Assembly: GCA_018449595.1 (NCBI GenBank) | Contig: JAAVUU010000001.1 | Location: forward strand, 744,001 to 808,000 | Origin: Rhizobiales bacterium dw_265 | Lineage (GTDB): Bacteria; Pseudomonadota; Alphaproteobacteria; Micropepsales; Micropepsaceae | Length of the DNA stretch: 64,000 bases | Direction: 5' to 3' | In this document: one piece after another, positions 33,181-41,787 of the stretch | Layout: each line of letters opens with the position of its first letter | Position numbering within the stretch: position 1 is the first letter of the stretch | The notes under the pieces: generated by a model | Databases searched by the model: none | Told to the model about the DNA's origin: nothing | What the model saw: the letters and a program-made list of their open reading frames with translations, nothing else | Made by a program: the position numbers and the translations under genes

Positions 33181-33777
33181 TCAAGCTTTAAAGCGCGTAT
33201 CCAGCCGGGCGATCATTTCTTCCGGGGTGAAACCCAGCGCGTTCAGCCGCCCCGAACGGGCCAGCAGCGCCAGACCGGCCAGCGATGCCGCCAGCAACAC
33301 CACGTCGCACTGGTTTTCGCGGCTGCCGGTAGACAGTCCGCTGGCATCCGACAGCGCCTTCAGCGCTGCGATCAGCCGGCCGTTGAACAACCGCTCGGCA
33401 TCGCCGGCCTTGTCCTTGATATCGGATGGCGATCCCGTCAGCGCCCCCGAGGCCGCCGCCATGGTTTCGGTCTCGCTCAGCAGATGCAGCGCCGCCGCCG
33501 CCGCGCCGGCCAGACCGGCGCCGCCGCCCCGCATGGCGCGCGCCAGCGCGGTCAGGTCGTCGGCGGCCAGCGCCAGCAGCAACTCGTCCTTGTTGCGGAA
33601 ATAGCCGTAAAGGGCGGCCGGGGCGAAACCCGCTTCGGCGGCGACACCGCGCAGCGACATGTCCCGCGCCCCGTCGCGCGCCGCCACCCGGCGCGCCGCA
33701 TCCAGGATCGCAACCCGCGATTCGGCCTTGGAAGCCTGTCTCCGATCCCGTGGAATTCGCACCGCCGCCGCACCCAT
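33181..33777 (-). CDS. TetR-family transcriptional regulator
   Basis: A 198-residue regulator: RVAILDAARRVAARDGARDM, then the helix-turn-helix SLRGVAAEAGFAPAALYGYF followed by RNKDELL, and a divergent ligand domain ending ALGFTPEEMIARLDTRFKA. The ATG at 33777 gives a normal TetR N-terminus; a GTG at 33840 has a strong GGGAGGG ribosome-binding site, but its extra 21 residues are unlike the family and contain an inverted repeat. Targets are unknown; it converges on mntP. Confidence 0.82.
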   Translation of the reverse strand: MGAAAVRIPRDRRQASKAESRVAILDAARRVAARDGARDMSLRGVAAEAGFAPAALYGYFRNKDELLLALAADDLTALARAMRGGGAGLAGAAAAALHLLSETETMAAASGALTGSPSDIKDKAGDAERLFNGRLIAALKALSDASGLSTGSRENQCDVVLLAASLAGLALLARSGRLNALGFTPEEMIARLDTRFKA

Positions 33778-33791
33778 GGCTGCGACATTAT

Positions 33792-33840
33792 GTGATTCTT
33801 GCCTCGCCGCGCAGGATATGGGCGCGACAAAAGGAATCAC
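33792..33840. promoter_or_regulatory. Inverted repeat upstream of the TetR gene
   Basis: GTGATTC (33792-33798) and its exact complement GAATCAC (33834-33840) are 35 bases apart and lie just upstream of the TetR start at 33777. TetR regulators commonly bind dyads in their own promoters, but the spacing is wide for one dimer, so two half-operators or looping would be needed. Confidence 0.3.
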
Positions 33841-33863
33841 AAAGGCCCTCCCGCGCGCCAGCG

Positions 33864-34232
33864 CTAGTTCGGATGAGCCTGCTTGTAGGTGGTGATGGCG
33901 GTGTTGATCGAAACCCCCACCTTTTCCTTGTTCTTCTGGCTGGCGGCCACCCTGGCCTGGGCCGCGCCAGCCAGGGCCGGGTCGGGGTTTTTGCCTTCGG
34001 ATGCCGCCTGGGTCTTGGCGGCATCCGCTTCGCTGACGATACAGTTCTGGAACACGTCCGACTGGGCGATGAAGTTCTTGGCATCGGCAATGGCCGCGCG
34101 CAACTGATCCACGGTGATGGTGGCGCCGTCCACCGGCGCGGGCATGACGGGCTCGGTACAGGCGCTTTGCGCCATGGCGGGAACCGTCACGACAGTCAGC
34201 AGCAGGGCCGCAACAAGAGGGGCGAAGCGCAC
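33864..34232 (-). CDS. Hypothetical secreted protein
   Basis: A 122-residue protein with a signal peptide (RFAPLVAALLLTVVTVPAMAQ) and a mature helical domain (TVDQLRAAIADAKNFIAQSD, VFQNCIVSEADAAKTQAASE) containing two Cys residues (SACTEP and FQNC) that could form a disulphide. A GTG at 34232 preceded by AAGGA is chosen because it starts the signal peptide directly. I do not recognise a family. Confidence 0.6.
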   Translation of the reverse strand: MRFAPLVAALLLTVVTVPAMAQSACTEPVMPAPVDGATITVDQLRAAIADAKNFIAQSDVFQNCIVSEADAAKTQAASEGKNPDPALAGAAQARVAASQKNKEKVGVSINTAITTYKQAHPN

Positions 34233-34343
34233 GCGCGATTCCTTATGGATCGCGCGGAGTTTTGCATATCCGGGGAACTTGGAACAGCGGCTCTGCTGCA
34301 CCAATTCGGTACAGAAGCGCGCCGCAAATCTATGTCAGAAATG

Positions 34344-35018
34344 TCAGGATGCGGTGACGGTGGCGACTTCGGCCCTGGCATGATGCGCAAGCCAGCGGTC
34401 GCCGAAACGGACCAGAAGCGCCACAACCATCAGGCACAGGCTGAGGCCGTAAAAAACGTCGGGCCGGTGGGGGCCGGAAATCCGCGCCAGCGCCATCACC
34501 GCATAACACATCCAGAAATAGATCGCGGCGGTGCCAAGCAGCACGCGGCGCACCTCGTCGGCGATCACCTGGGCCTTGCCCAGCCGCTTCAGCGGCGTGG
34601 CGGCCACCGCCATCACCAGCGCCACCCCGCCGCCGAACAGCACCATCAAGGTGGCGCCGGCCGACAGGCGGATGACATTGGGAATCAAAACCGACGCCAG
34701 ATAGACGCCATAGCTGGCGCAGAAGCCCCAGACCAGCTTGCGGCTGAGACGCTGGGGCAGAGTCATCTTCGGGAACAAGCGCGCGGCGATGCGGCAGGCC
34801 GGGCCGGCGGCAAGCGCCGCGAAGAAAACGAAAAACGTATAGCGCCACGCCAGCAGGCTGCCCAGGCGGAAGCCGTTTTCGGAAAAGCCGCGCGCCACGA
34901 CGGCGCCGAACACCAGGGTCAGGGCGCCGAGCGCGATGGCGCCGACCAGGGGCGCCACGGTCAGGTGCAGGCGCGGAACTTTCGAACCGAAAAATGCGGT
35001 GCTGTCGAGCGCGACCAT
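34344..35018 (-). CDS. Predicted six-helix integral membrane protein
   Basis: A 224-residue protein with about six hydrophobic helices (for example LTVAPLVGAIALGALTLVFG, LLAWRYTFFVFFAALAAGPA, LLGTAAIYFWMCYAVMALAR). The layout and the AARLFP...RRVLLGTAAIYF pattern faintly recall ferric-reductase-like transmembrane domains, but the heme-ligand His pairs are not evident, so no function is assigned. The start at 35018 follows a weak AGAG. Confidence 0.55.
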   Translation of the reverse strand: MVALDSTAFFGSKVPRLHLTVAPLVGAIALGALTLVFGAVVARGFSENGFRLGSLLAWRYTFFVFFAALAAGPACRIAARLFPKMTLPQRLSRKLVWGFCASYGVYLASVLIPNVIRLSAGATLMVLFGGGVALVMAVAATPLKRLGKAQVIADEVRRVLLGTAAIYFWMCYAVMALARISGPHRPDVFYGLSLCLMVVALLVRFGDRWLAHHARAEVATVTAS

Positions 35019-35082
35019 GGGGGAAACTCTGGGATGGTTCTCGGAAGCGACAACGCGGAATGGGGCCAAAAAGTGCCCGGCC

Positions 35083-36141
35083 CTAGCGCCCCAATGCAAC
35101 GGCAAAGCCCGGGACAGGCTGGTTTGCCTCATGGCGTGGCGTTGCGGCCACAAGTCCAGCCACGTCGAGGCCGGCGGCGGCGGCGGCGGCTCGTAGATAA
35201 TCTGCGCTATGGCGCCACCGGCGCTTGGGGCCGAGTTCAAAGCCGGTCTCGCCCGCTTCCACGGTGAAAAGGAAATAACCGTCCGGCTTGAGACGCCCTC
35301 GCGCACCCGCAAACACCCTGTCCAGGTCTCCCAAATATACGAGCGTGTCGGCGGCAAGGATCAGATCGTAGGACGATGTTTTTGCGAAAAGCGCCGTTTC
35401 CAGGTCGGCGATCTCCAGATCGTCATAGAGGCCGCGCCCGCGCGCTTTGGCGATCATGGCCGGCGACAAATCCACCCCGTCCAGCCGGCGGCTGCGGGGC
35501 TTGAACACCGCGCCCGCCAGCCCGGTGCCGCAGCCCAGGTCCAGGGTATCGAGATCGTGACGCCCCATCATCACCATGTCGGCCAGGTCGGACAGGATCT
35601 GCGGCGCGGCATAGGACAGTTGCCCGATCATGCGGCTGTCGTAATCGGCGCTGAACTGGTCGAACAGATGGCGGACATAGCCGGCGTCCGAACGCGGCGC
35701 GGCTTTGATGGCTTGCGCCGCCGCGATCATGGCGGCGGGCGGATTGTCCAGTTCGGCCAGGCTTTCCAGCGCCTTGTCGGCCTCGCCCGCCCCCAGCCAG
35801 GCCTGGGCGGTCAACTCCCGCGCCCGCTCCAGGCCGGGGTCCAGGCGCAGCGCCCGCTGCAGTTCGGCGATGGCCGTGGGCAGCAGGTCGGCCGCCAGCA
35901 GCGCCTCGCCCAGCGCCAGCACGGCGACGGCGATGTCGGGGTTGAGCGATACCGCTTCGCGGGCCTCGGCCAATGCAGCCGGAATGTCGCCCACCGCCAG
36001 CAGCGCCTTGACCAGGGTCAGCCGCGCCAGCAGGCCGCCGCGCCTGGCGTCGAGACGCGCTTTCAATGCGCGGGCCGCCTCGGCGGCGCGGCCGGAGGCG
36101 ATCAGCGCCTCGGCGGCTTCGATGGGATCGCCGTCAAGCAA
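35083..36141 (-). CDS. TPR-containing SAM-dependent methyltransferase
   Basis: A 352-residue protein: TPR-like repeats over about residues 1-130 (for example ALAEAREAVSLNPDIAVAVL and AIAELQRALRLDPGLERARE) then a class I methyltransferase with LDTLDLGCGTGLAGAVFKP, GVDLSPAMIAKARGRGLYDD and YDLILAADTLVYLGDLD. VRHLFDQFSADYDSRMI matches the TPR-methyltransferase family related to C20orf7/NDUFAF5-like enzymes. The substrate is unknown. The apparent start is TTG at 36141, overlapping the end of the MaoC gene by 8 bases, so coupling is likely. Confidence 0.8.
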   Translation of the reverse strand: MLDGDPIEAAEALIASGRAAEAARALKARLDARRGGLLARLTLVKALLAVGDIPAALAEAREAVSLNPDIAVAVLALGEALLAADLLPTAIAELQRALRLDPGLERARELTAQAWLGAGEADKALESLAELDNPPAAMIAAAQAIKAAPRSDAGYVRHLFDQFSADYDSRMIGQLSYAAPQILSDLADMVMMGRHDLDTLDLGCGTGLAGAVFKPRSRRLDGVDLSPAMIAKARGRGLYDDLEIADLETALFAKTSSYDLILAADTLVYLGDLDRVFAGARGRLKPDGYFLFTVEAGETGFELGPKRRWRHSADYLRAAAAAAGLDVAGLVAATPRHEANQPVPGFAVALGR

Positions 36142-37009
36142 GGACGCAGAGCCCGTTGTTGAGGACGACGGTGCCGGGACGTTCCTTCACCGAGGCGCGA
36201 TAGGAGATGACCGGGCCGTCTTGCCACATCTCCACCACCAGAGTTTCGCCGGGAAAGACCGGCTTGGAGAAGCGCACATCGAACTGGGTGATGCGCTCGG
36301 GACTATAGGCCGCCACGGTGGACAGCACGGCGCGGCAGGCGGTGCCAAAGCTGCAGAGCCCGTGCAGGATGGGACGCGGAAAGCCCACCGTCTTCGCGAA
36401 AGCGGGATCGCGATGCAGCGGATTGCGGTCGCCGGACAGGGCATAGAGAAACGCCTGGTCGGGGCGGGTGTCGCATTCGTGAACCAAGTCGGGGGCGCGG
36501 TCGGGAATTTCGTGCAGTTCGGGGCCGCCCTGCGGCTTGCCGCCGAAGCCGCCATCGCCTCGCGCGAAGATGGACGAGACGATGGTGAACAGCTTGTCGC
36601 CCGAGACGGCTTCGCGCACCGCGCGCTCCTGGATCAGCACCGCGCCTTTGCCCTCGCCCTTGTCGAGGATGTCGAGGTATCGCTCGTCGGCGACAATCGC
36701 GCATTTGGGTGGCAGTGGCTTATGAAACGTGATGCGGCGCTCGCCATCCACCACCATCATGAAATTGATGCTGGATTTCTGCGGCATGCGCTGGCGTTCG
36801 GGCGGCGCCTCACCGCGATTGATGACACTGGCGAAGGTCGGCACCACCTTCAGCCCGTTATTCTCATAGACAAAGGGCAATTCCCGTTCGTCCAGCGGGT
36901 CGCGGCCCATGCCCACGCCCAGGGCATAGAGCATCACGTCCTTTTCGTCATAGGACGCTTTCAGCCCCGTTGCCCCGGACTGCATCATGTCGTCGTAATC
37001 AATGGGCAT
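36134..37009 (-). CDS. MaoC-family 2-enoyl-CoA hydratase (hydratase 2)
   Basis: A 291-residue double hot-dog protein like the hydratase domain of peroxisomal MFE-2. The active-site motif is in the second half: LYALSGDRNPLHRDPAFAKT followed by GFPRPILHGLCSFG, with the catalytic Asp and His. The first half has YALGVGMGRDPLDERELPFV. It hydrates trans-2-enoyl-CoA to (R)-3-hydroxyacyl-CoA in beta-oxidation or PHA metabolism, which fits the thiolase at 42.4 kb. It leads the transcript with the TPR-methyltransferase. Confidence 0.88.
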   Translation of the reverse strand: MPIDYDDMMQSGATGLKASYDEKDVMLYALGVGMGRDPLDERELPFVYENNGLKVVPTFASVINRGEAPPERQRMPQKSSINFMMVVDGERRITFHKPLPPKCAIVADERYLDILDKGEGKGAVLIQERAVREAVSGDKLFTIVSSIFARGDGGFGGKPQGGPELHEIPDRAPDLVHECDTRPDQAFLYALSGDRNPLHRDPAFAKTVGFPRPILHGLCSFGTACRAVLSTVAAYSPERITQFDVRFSKPVFPGETLVVEMWQDGPVISYRASVKERPGTVVLNNGLCVLA

Positions 37010-37092
37010 TGTCGTCTCTTGAATTGCCGCTCCGGCTCGCGCCCGCGCGGCTGCCTCTGGTCACAATGTAAGCCCTGTGCTGTGATGACGCC

Positions 37093-37572
37093 ATGACCAT
37101 GCCCGCCCCTTCCTCCGCGCCGCCCCCCTATTATCAACCGCAAAGGCGCGGCAATGGCTGCCTGTGGGGCTGCCTGATCGTGGCGGCGATCTTCCTGCTG
37201 CCGCCGCTCCTGGCCGGCGGCTATGGCGCCTGGTTCTTCCTGGGCGGCTACAAGCGCGAGCCGGTGCTGCGGCTGGCCGGCGAACTGGTCCGCCATGACG
37301 GCATGGCGCGCCAGGCGCTGGGCGATGGCGCGGCGATCGCCGGTTTCGACAGCAACAATTTCTCCTGGGTGACGGGGATGGCGACCAGCAGCTATGACGT
37401 GATCCTGGAAGGGCCCAAGGGCGAAGGCCATCTGGCCGTGACCGCCCATCACACCACCTTCGGCGCGCCGCAACTGGACAGCGCCATCCTCACCGGCCCG
37501 GACGGACGGCGCTATGACCTGCTCAAGCATCAGGTGATACCCAGCCCGGGCGAAATCGACCGCTCGATCTAG
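37093..37572 (+). CDS. Membrane-anchored protein, possibly Coa1-like
   Basis: A 159-residue protein with a Pro-rich N-terminus (MPAPSSAPPPYYQPQRRG), one membrane helix (CLIVAAIFLLPPLLAGGYGA) and a small periplasmic domain (SYDVILEGPKGEGHLAVTAH, LDSAILTGPDGRRYDLL) that resembles the cytochrome-oxidase assembly protein 1 fold. No oxidase genes are nearby, so this is tentative. Its stop overlaps the convergent patatin gene by 4 bases. Confidence 0.5.
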   Translation: MTMPAPSSAPPPYYQPQRRGNGCLWGCLIVAAIFLLPPLLAGGYGAWFFLGGYKREPVLRLAGELVRHDGMARQALGDGAAIAGFDSNNFSWVTGMATSSYDVILEGPKGEGHLAVTAHHTTFGAPQLDSAILTGPDGRRYDLLKHQVIPSPGEIDRSI

Positions 37573-39404
37573 GTGGCCAGCATGGTATGCGGCACCGGCA
37601 CCGCCGGCCCATCCGCCCCCAGGTGCGTCAGCGGCACGCCATTCTTCTCGATGCAGGCACGCGCCGCGTCATAGCCTTCCTGGATCGCCTGGTCGAATTT
37701 CTTCCAGTCGCGCAGGTTGATGGTGGGCATGGGGGGCTCGATCAGATAGTCGCATTGCTCGCGCACCACGCGGCGCTGGGCTTCGGAGCCCACCGTGCCC
37801 GACCGCATCAGGATCGAGATGATCGAGGGATTGCCGCGCATCCCCTGCCACGCCAGCCGCCACCAGGGCCGCTCGCCATAGCGTTCATCCTGCGCCTGCA
37901 GGTCCACCGCGCCGGTGATGTCGACGGCGATGATCGGCCCGGCATTGCCCTGTTCGCGCATCACATCCACCGGCAGATTGTTCATCACCCCACCATCCAC
38001 CAGCAGATGACCGTGATGCGTCACGGGCGGCAGGATGCCCGGCAGCGCCACCGAGGCGCGCAGCGCCCGCCACAGATGGCCGTCGCGATGGATGTGGATG
38101 CGCCCGGTGGTCAGGTCCGACGACACCGCGAAGAAAGGCAGCGGCATTTCCTCGATGCAGATCTCGCCGAAATGCTCGCGCAGCCGCTGGCTGACCTTGC
38201 GGCCGCGCACGATGGCGATCAGGGGAATGGTGAAATCGTTGAGCGGATTGGCTTCGACGAAGACAGCCCGCATCCGCTCCTTCATCTCCTCCAGGCTCCA
38301 TTCCTGGGCCAGACCCGCCGCGATGATGGCGCCCATCGAGGTGCCGCCCAATTGATCGAACTGCACCCCGGCTTCCTTCAGCGCCTTGATGACGCCGATA
38401 TGGGCGAAACCGCGCGCCCCGCCGCCCGCCAGTACCAGACCGACGGCGCGCCCGGCAATGAAGCGCGCCACCCGTGCCACATCGTTCTGGTGACCGGCGC
38501 GCAGGTGATGATGCGCCTGGAACAGCCCGCCGCGGGTGGAGAAATGCTCCGGCAACACGGCTGAAGCGCCGTCGGGATGCAGCAGCAGCAGGTCCGGCAA
38601 GCCGCTGGCGCGCTCTTTAAAGGCCGGCAGGTCCAGCGGCGCCAGCGGCAAGGGCTGGTTGGCCCGCGCCAGCAGGAAGATGCGGTCGGCCTGGCGCAGG
38701 CAGAGGTGCGTCCAGGGACTGTCGGGGGCGTCGCCGCGATAGAACACGATGTCGTGCGCCTGTTCGAAGCCGTTGAACCATTCCGCGGTCTGGTCGGCGG
38801 CGGTGGCGTCCAGCACGGCGGCGCGCACGCCGATGCCGGCCAGGGCCGTCGCCAGGCGGTGGGCGATGGGGGCTTCCGACAGGCCCTCCTGCAACGGCAC
38901 GATGGCGAAGGTCTTGGGCCGTGATTTTCCCGAGCGGCCGCGATTGGCGTCCTTCAGCCGCTTCACCAGGATGCGCATCAGGTTGACCATCACCCGGGGA
39001 TGGCGCGCGATCAGCGCCTCATAGCCGCCCGGGCTGATGCGCAGCAGTTCGGTGTCGCGCAGCGCCACCAACTGGGCGGAATGGTTGCTGGAGCCGGCGA
39101 TCAGCGACATCTCGCCCACCGTCTCGCCGGCGGGAACATGCGCCACCAGCTGGCGCTGGCCCTGCTGGTCCTCGACGAAGACGCCCAGGCTGCCGGTCAC
39201 CACCAGGAACAGCGCCGCATTGTTGTCGCCGCCGCGTTCCAGGATCTGGCCGCCGGGCAGGGCGAACCAGTTGGCTTCGGCCAGCAGGTTGCGCAGCGCC
39301 GCGTCGCTGACATTGTCCAGAAGCGCGAAGGCGCGCAGCCGCTCCAGCAATTCCTGCGGATAGACGGTCTGGGCGCCGGCATGGAAGGACGACAGGAACG
39401 CCAT
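37569..39404 (-). CDS. Cyclic-nucleotide-binding domain / patatin-like phospholipase fusion (NTE-like)
   Basis: A 611-residue protein. Residues about 10-150 form a cNMP-binding-type domain (FALPGGQILERGGDNNAALF, VPAGETVGEMSLIAGSSNHS), the middle is a linker, and the C-terminal half is a patatin domain with GLVLAGGGARGFAHIGVIKA (oxyanion hole), GGTSMGAIIAAG (nucleophile Ser) and LLVDGGVMNNLPVDVM (Asp). The arrangement matches the NTE/RssA group of lysophospholipases controlled by a cNMP-like domain. It begins 14 bases upstream of the SDR on the same strand to its left side in transcription order, that is, it follows the SDR gene. Confidence 0.88.
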   Translation of the reverse strand: MAFLSSFHAGAQTVYPQELLERLRAFALLDNVSDAALRNLLAEANWFALPGGQILERGGDNNAALFLVVTGSLGVFVEDQQGQRQLVAHVPAGETVGEMSLIAGSSNHSAQLVALRDTELLRISPGGYEALIARHPRVMVNLMRILVKRLKDANRGRSGKSRPKTFAIVPLQEGLSEAPIAHRLATALAGIGVRAAVLDATAADQTAEWFNGFEQAHDIVFYRGDAPDSPWTHLCLRQADRIFLLARANQPLPLAPLDLPAFKERASGLPDLLLLHPDGASAVLPEHFSTRGGLFQAHHHLRAGHQNDVARVARFIAGRAVGLVLAGGGARGFAHIGVIKALKEAGVQFDQLGGTSMGAIIAAGLAQEWSLEEMKERMRAVFVEANPLNDFTIPLIAIVRGRKVSQRLREHFGEICIEEMPLPFFAVSSDLTTGRIHIHRDGHLWRALRASVALPGILPPVTHHGHLLVDGGVMNNLPVDVMREQGNAGPIIAVDITGAVDLQAQDERYGERPWWRLAWQGMRGNPSIISILMRSGTVGSEAQRRVVREQCDYLIEPPMPTINLRDWKKFDQAIQEGYDAARACIEKNGVPLTHLGADGPAVPVPHTMLAT

Positions 39405-39418
39405 CTCTTTTCTTTAGC

Positions 39419-40195
39419 CTACCAGGCGGTCCAGCCGCCATCCACATTGAGCGCCGCGCCGGTCACGAAACTTGCGGCGGGCGAAGCCAGGAACAGCAGC
39501 GGCCCGGCGATCTCCTCTGCGCGCCCGGTGCGCCCCAGCATGGTGCGCGCGCCCAGCCGCGCCGAAAAGTCCGGCGGCGCGGAGGCCGGAAAGGGCCCAG
39601 GAACCAGGGCATTGACGCGGATTTTTTCCGGCCCCAGTTCGGCGGCGAGATGGCGGGAGAGCTGGATCAGCCCGGCCTTGGCGGGGCCGTAGTGAAAGGG
39701 GCTCTGCTGGGCGCGATCGTCATAGAGGCGCCCGTCCGGCGATACCTGGCCGTACATGGAGGCGACATTGATGACACTGGCGTCATCCGCGCGCGCCACC
39801 GCCTGGCGCAGGGCGGGCAAGGCGGCGCGTACCGTTTCAAACGATGATGTGACACTGGCGGCATAGGTGGTGGCGAAATCCTGCGGCTCCAGGCTGGCGA
39901 AGGATTTCATCTGCATGGCGGTGGCGTTGTTGACCAGGATGTCGAGCCGCGCCAGGCGGCCGAAGAAATCCCGCACCACCGCCACGTCATGGGCGTCGAA
40001 GGCGGCGCGTTCGACGGAGAATCCCACTTGCCGCAGATCGGCCTCCTGCCCGGCCAGCGCCGCATCGTCGCGGCCATTGAGGATGACATGGGCGCCGGCT
40101 TCGCACAGGGCGCGCGCCATCGCCCGGCCCAGATGGCCGCGGCTGCCCGAAACAAAGGCAGTCTTGCCGTCCAGACGGAAAAGCTTTTCCCCCAT
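39419..40195 (-). CDS. SDR family oxidoreductase (gluconate 5-dehydrogenase-like)
   Basis: A 258-residue dehydrogenase beginning FRLDGKTAFVSGSRGHLGRA, with LVNNATAMQ (a variant of NNAG), NVASMYGQVSPDGRLYDD (catalytic Ser region) and HYGPAKAGLIQL (Tyr-x3-Lys). The long insertion between Ser and Tyr and NALVPGPFPAS resemble the gluconate 5-dehydrogenase/Ga5DH group. CCGGAG before the ATG at 40195 supports this start over a GTG ten codons upstream. The patatin fusion follows on the same strand. Confidence 0.82.
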   Translation of the reverse strand: MGEKLFRLDGKTAFVSGSRGHLGRAMARALCEAGAHVILNGRDDAALAGQEADLRQVGFSVERAAFDAHDVAVVRDFFGRLARLDILVNNATAMQMKSFASLEPQDFATTYAASVTSSFETVRAALPALRQAVARADDASVINVASMYGQVSPDGRLYDDRAQQSPFHYGPAKAGLIQLSRHLAAELGPEKIRVNALVPGPFPASAPPDFSARLGARTMLGRTGRAEEIAGPLLFLASPAASFVTGAALNVDGGWTAW

Positions 40196-40274
40196 TTGCG
40201 TGTACTCCGGGCCAGCCGGCACCATGACGCGGCATGGTAAACAAGTGTTTACAGTGCCGGAACTTGAAGCTGCT

Positions 40275-40332
40275 CCTCCCCCATACGCGCGTCAGCGCGT
40301 TTGCATGGGGGAGGTAGCATCGCTTGCGATGC
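40275..40332. repeat. Palindromic REP-like element in the 40196-40501 intergenic region
   Basis: CCTCCCCCAT (40275-40284) and ATGGGGGAGG (40305-40314) form a perfect outer stem enclosing ACGCGC-GTCA-GCGCGT; next comes GCATCGC-TT-GCGATGC (40317-40332). Such stacked hairpins are usual for interspersed extragenic palindromes. The rest of the 306-base gap holds the upstream region of the secreted protein at 40502, with no other open frame seen. Confidence 0.55.
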
Positions 40333-40501
40333 GAAGACCGGAGGGGGCAACTTGCTGCGCTGCAGCATAAAAAAGCGAGGCAAACCGCCTTATTGGAAAC
40401 AGCCCAAGGCCACAGTAAAGTTGCAAATACGCTCACAATAGGACACCCAACAGGGGCTTCTTTCCGGCCGCCAAAGCGGCTTTCACAAAGGGACCAGTTT
40501 T

Positions 40502-41707
40502 ATGAAATCCAGCACTCTGCGCGCCGCCCTGACGGCGGCCCTTTTGCTTGGCGCGGCCACCACCGCCTATGCCGCCGACAGCGCCCCCAAGCTCACCCAT
40601 TCCGTTGCGGTGGCGCTGGGCGATGTCCAGAAGGCCATGGGCACCAAGGATTATACCGCTGCCGCCGCCGGACTGGAAAAGGCCAAGGCCGCCGCCTCGA
40701 CCCCTTATGACAATCTGATGGTCGCCCGCTTCTCGATGGGCGTGCATGTCGGCCAGAACGACATGGCCGCCGCCGATGCGGACGCGGAAGCCGCCGCCGA
40801 CATCGATCCCGCCGTGATCCCAGACGCCGACAAGGCCGGAGTGTACAAGCCGGCGCTGCAACTGACCCTCAATGCCAAGAAATATGACAAGGCCGCGAAG
40901 TACGCCAAGCTGTACCTCGCCACCACGCCGCCGCCCACCGGCAACGACGTCGCGCTGGCGACCCAGGCGCTGTATCTGGGCGGCGACTATGCCGGCGCCA
41001 CCGCCCTGGCGCAGAAGAACATCGATGCCGCCAAGGCCGCGAACAAGACCCCGGCGCGCAACGACCTCGACATCATCATGAGCGCCCAGGTCAAGCAGAA
41101 GGACGAAGCCGGCGCCGAGAACACGCTGGAGCAGCTGGTCCAGTACTACAACACCTCGGAAGACTGGGGCCAGATCCTGGGCGTCAGCCTGGGCACCAAG
41201 GGCATGACCGACATCGATTATGTCTATGCCGGCCGCCTGATGCTGGTCACCGGCGCCAAGACCACCGCGGTCGACGGGCAGCTGGTGGGTTCGACCGCCA
41301 ACAAGTCGGGTCTCTATGGCGACGCCGAGGCCTTCCAGAAGATCGGCGGCCCGGCCCCCGATTCCCGTGAAGCCGCCGACAAGAAGAGCTTCGCTTCCCA
41401 GATCGCGGCGGGCGCCAAGCAGGGCGGCGAATATAACGTCAAGACGGCGGAAGCCGCCTATGGCTACGGCCAGTATGCCGACGCCGAGAAGATGGCGCGC
41501 GACGCCAAGACCAAGGGCGGCACCAAGGACTCGATCGAGGCCGACATGGTGATCGGCCAGTCCCAGGCGGCGCAGGGCAAGTTCGCCGATGCCGCCGCCA
41601 CCTTCGCCGGCATCACCGCGCCGAACCCGGCGCGGGCGCGCATCGTGCGCCTGTGGACCACTTACGCCAAGCAGAAGTCCGCGCCCGCCACGGCAGCCGC
41701 GCAGTAA
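40502..41707 (+). CDS. Secreted TPR-like protein of unknown function
   Basis: A 401-residue protein with a signal peptide (RAALTAALLLGAATTAYAAD) and an Ala/Lys/Asp-rich, all-helical mature part with degenerate TPR-like pairs (AAAAGLEKAKAAASTPYDNL, ALATQALYLGGDYAGATALA, YGYGQYADAEKMARDAKTK). Such repeats mediate protein contacts; no catalytic motif is seen. It stands alone: a REP-like element lies upstream and a strong terminator downstream. Confidence 0.65.
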   Translation: MKSSTLRAALTAALLLGAATTAYAADSAPKLTHSVAVALGDVQKAMGTKDYTAAAAGLEKAKAAASTPYDNLMVARFSMGVHVGQNDMAAADADAEAAADIDPAVIPDADKAGVYKPALQLTLNAKKYDKAAKYAKLYLATTPPPTGNDVALATQALYLGGDYAGATALAQKNIDAAKAANKTPARNDLDIIMSAQVKQKDEAGAENTLEQLVQYYNTSEDWGQILGVSLGTKGMTDIDYVYAGRLMLVTGAKTTAVDGQLVGSTANKSGLYGDAEAFQKIGGPAPDSREAADKKSFASQIAAGAKQGGEYNVKTAEAAYGYGQYADAEKMARDAKTKGGTKDSIEADMVIGQSQAAQGKFADAAATFAGITAPNPARARIVRLWTTYAKQKSAPATAAAQ

Positions 41708-41722
41708 CATTCGTCCTGCACA

Positions 41723-41774
41723 CCGGGGCGCGCCCATCTAATCGTATTAGAGGGCGCGTCCCGGTATTTTCTTT
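41723..41774 (+). terminator. Long intrinsic terminator after the secreted TPR-like protein
   Basis: CCGGGGCGCGCCC (41723-41735) pairs with GGGCGCGTCCCGG (41752-41764) with one G-U pair, and the stem continues inward as TCTAAT/ATTAGA around a CGT loop, with one bulged A. The tail TATTTTCTTT follows. It also lies 14 bases before the next start codon, so it may double as a leader hairpin for that gene. Confidence 0.75.
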
Positions 41775-41787
41775 CAGGGACCAGCGC

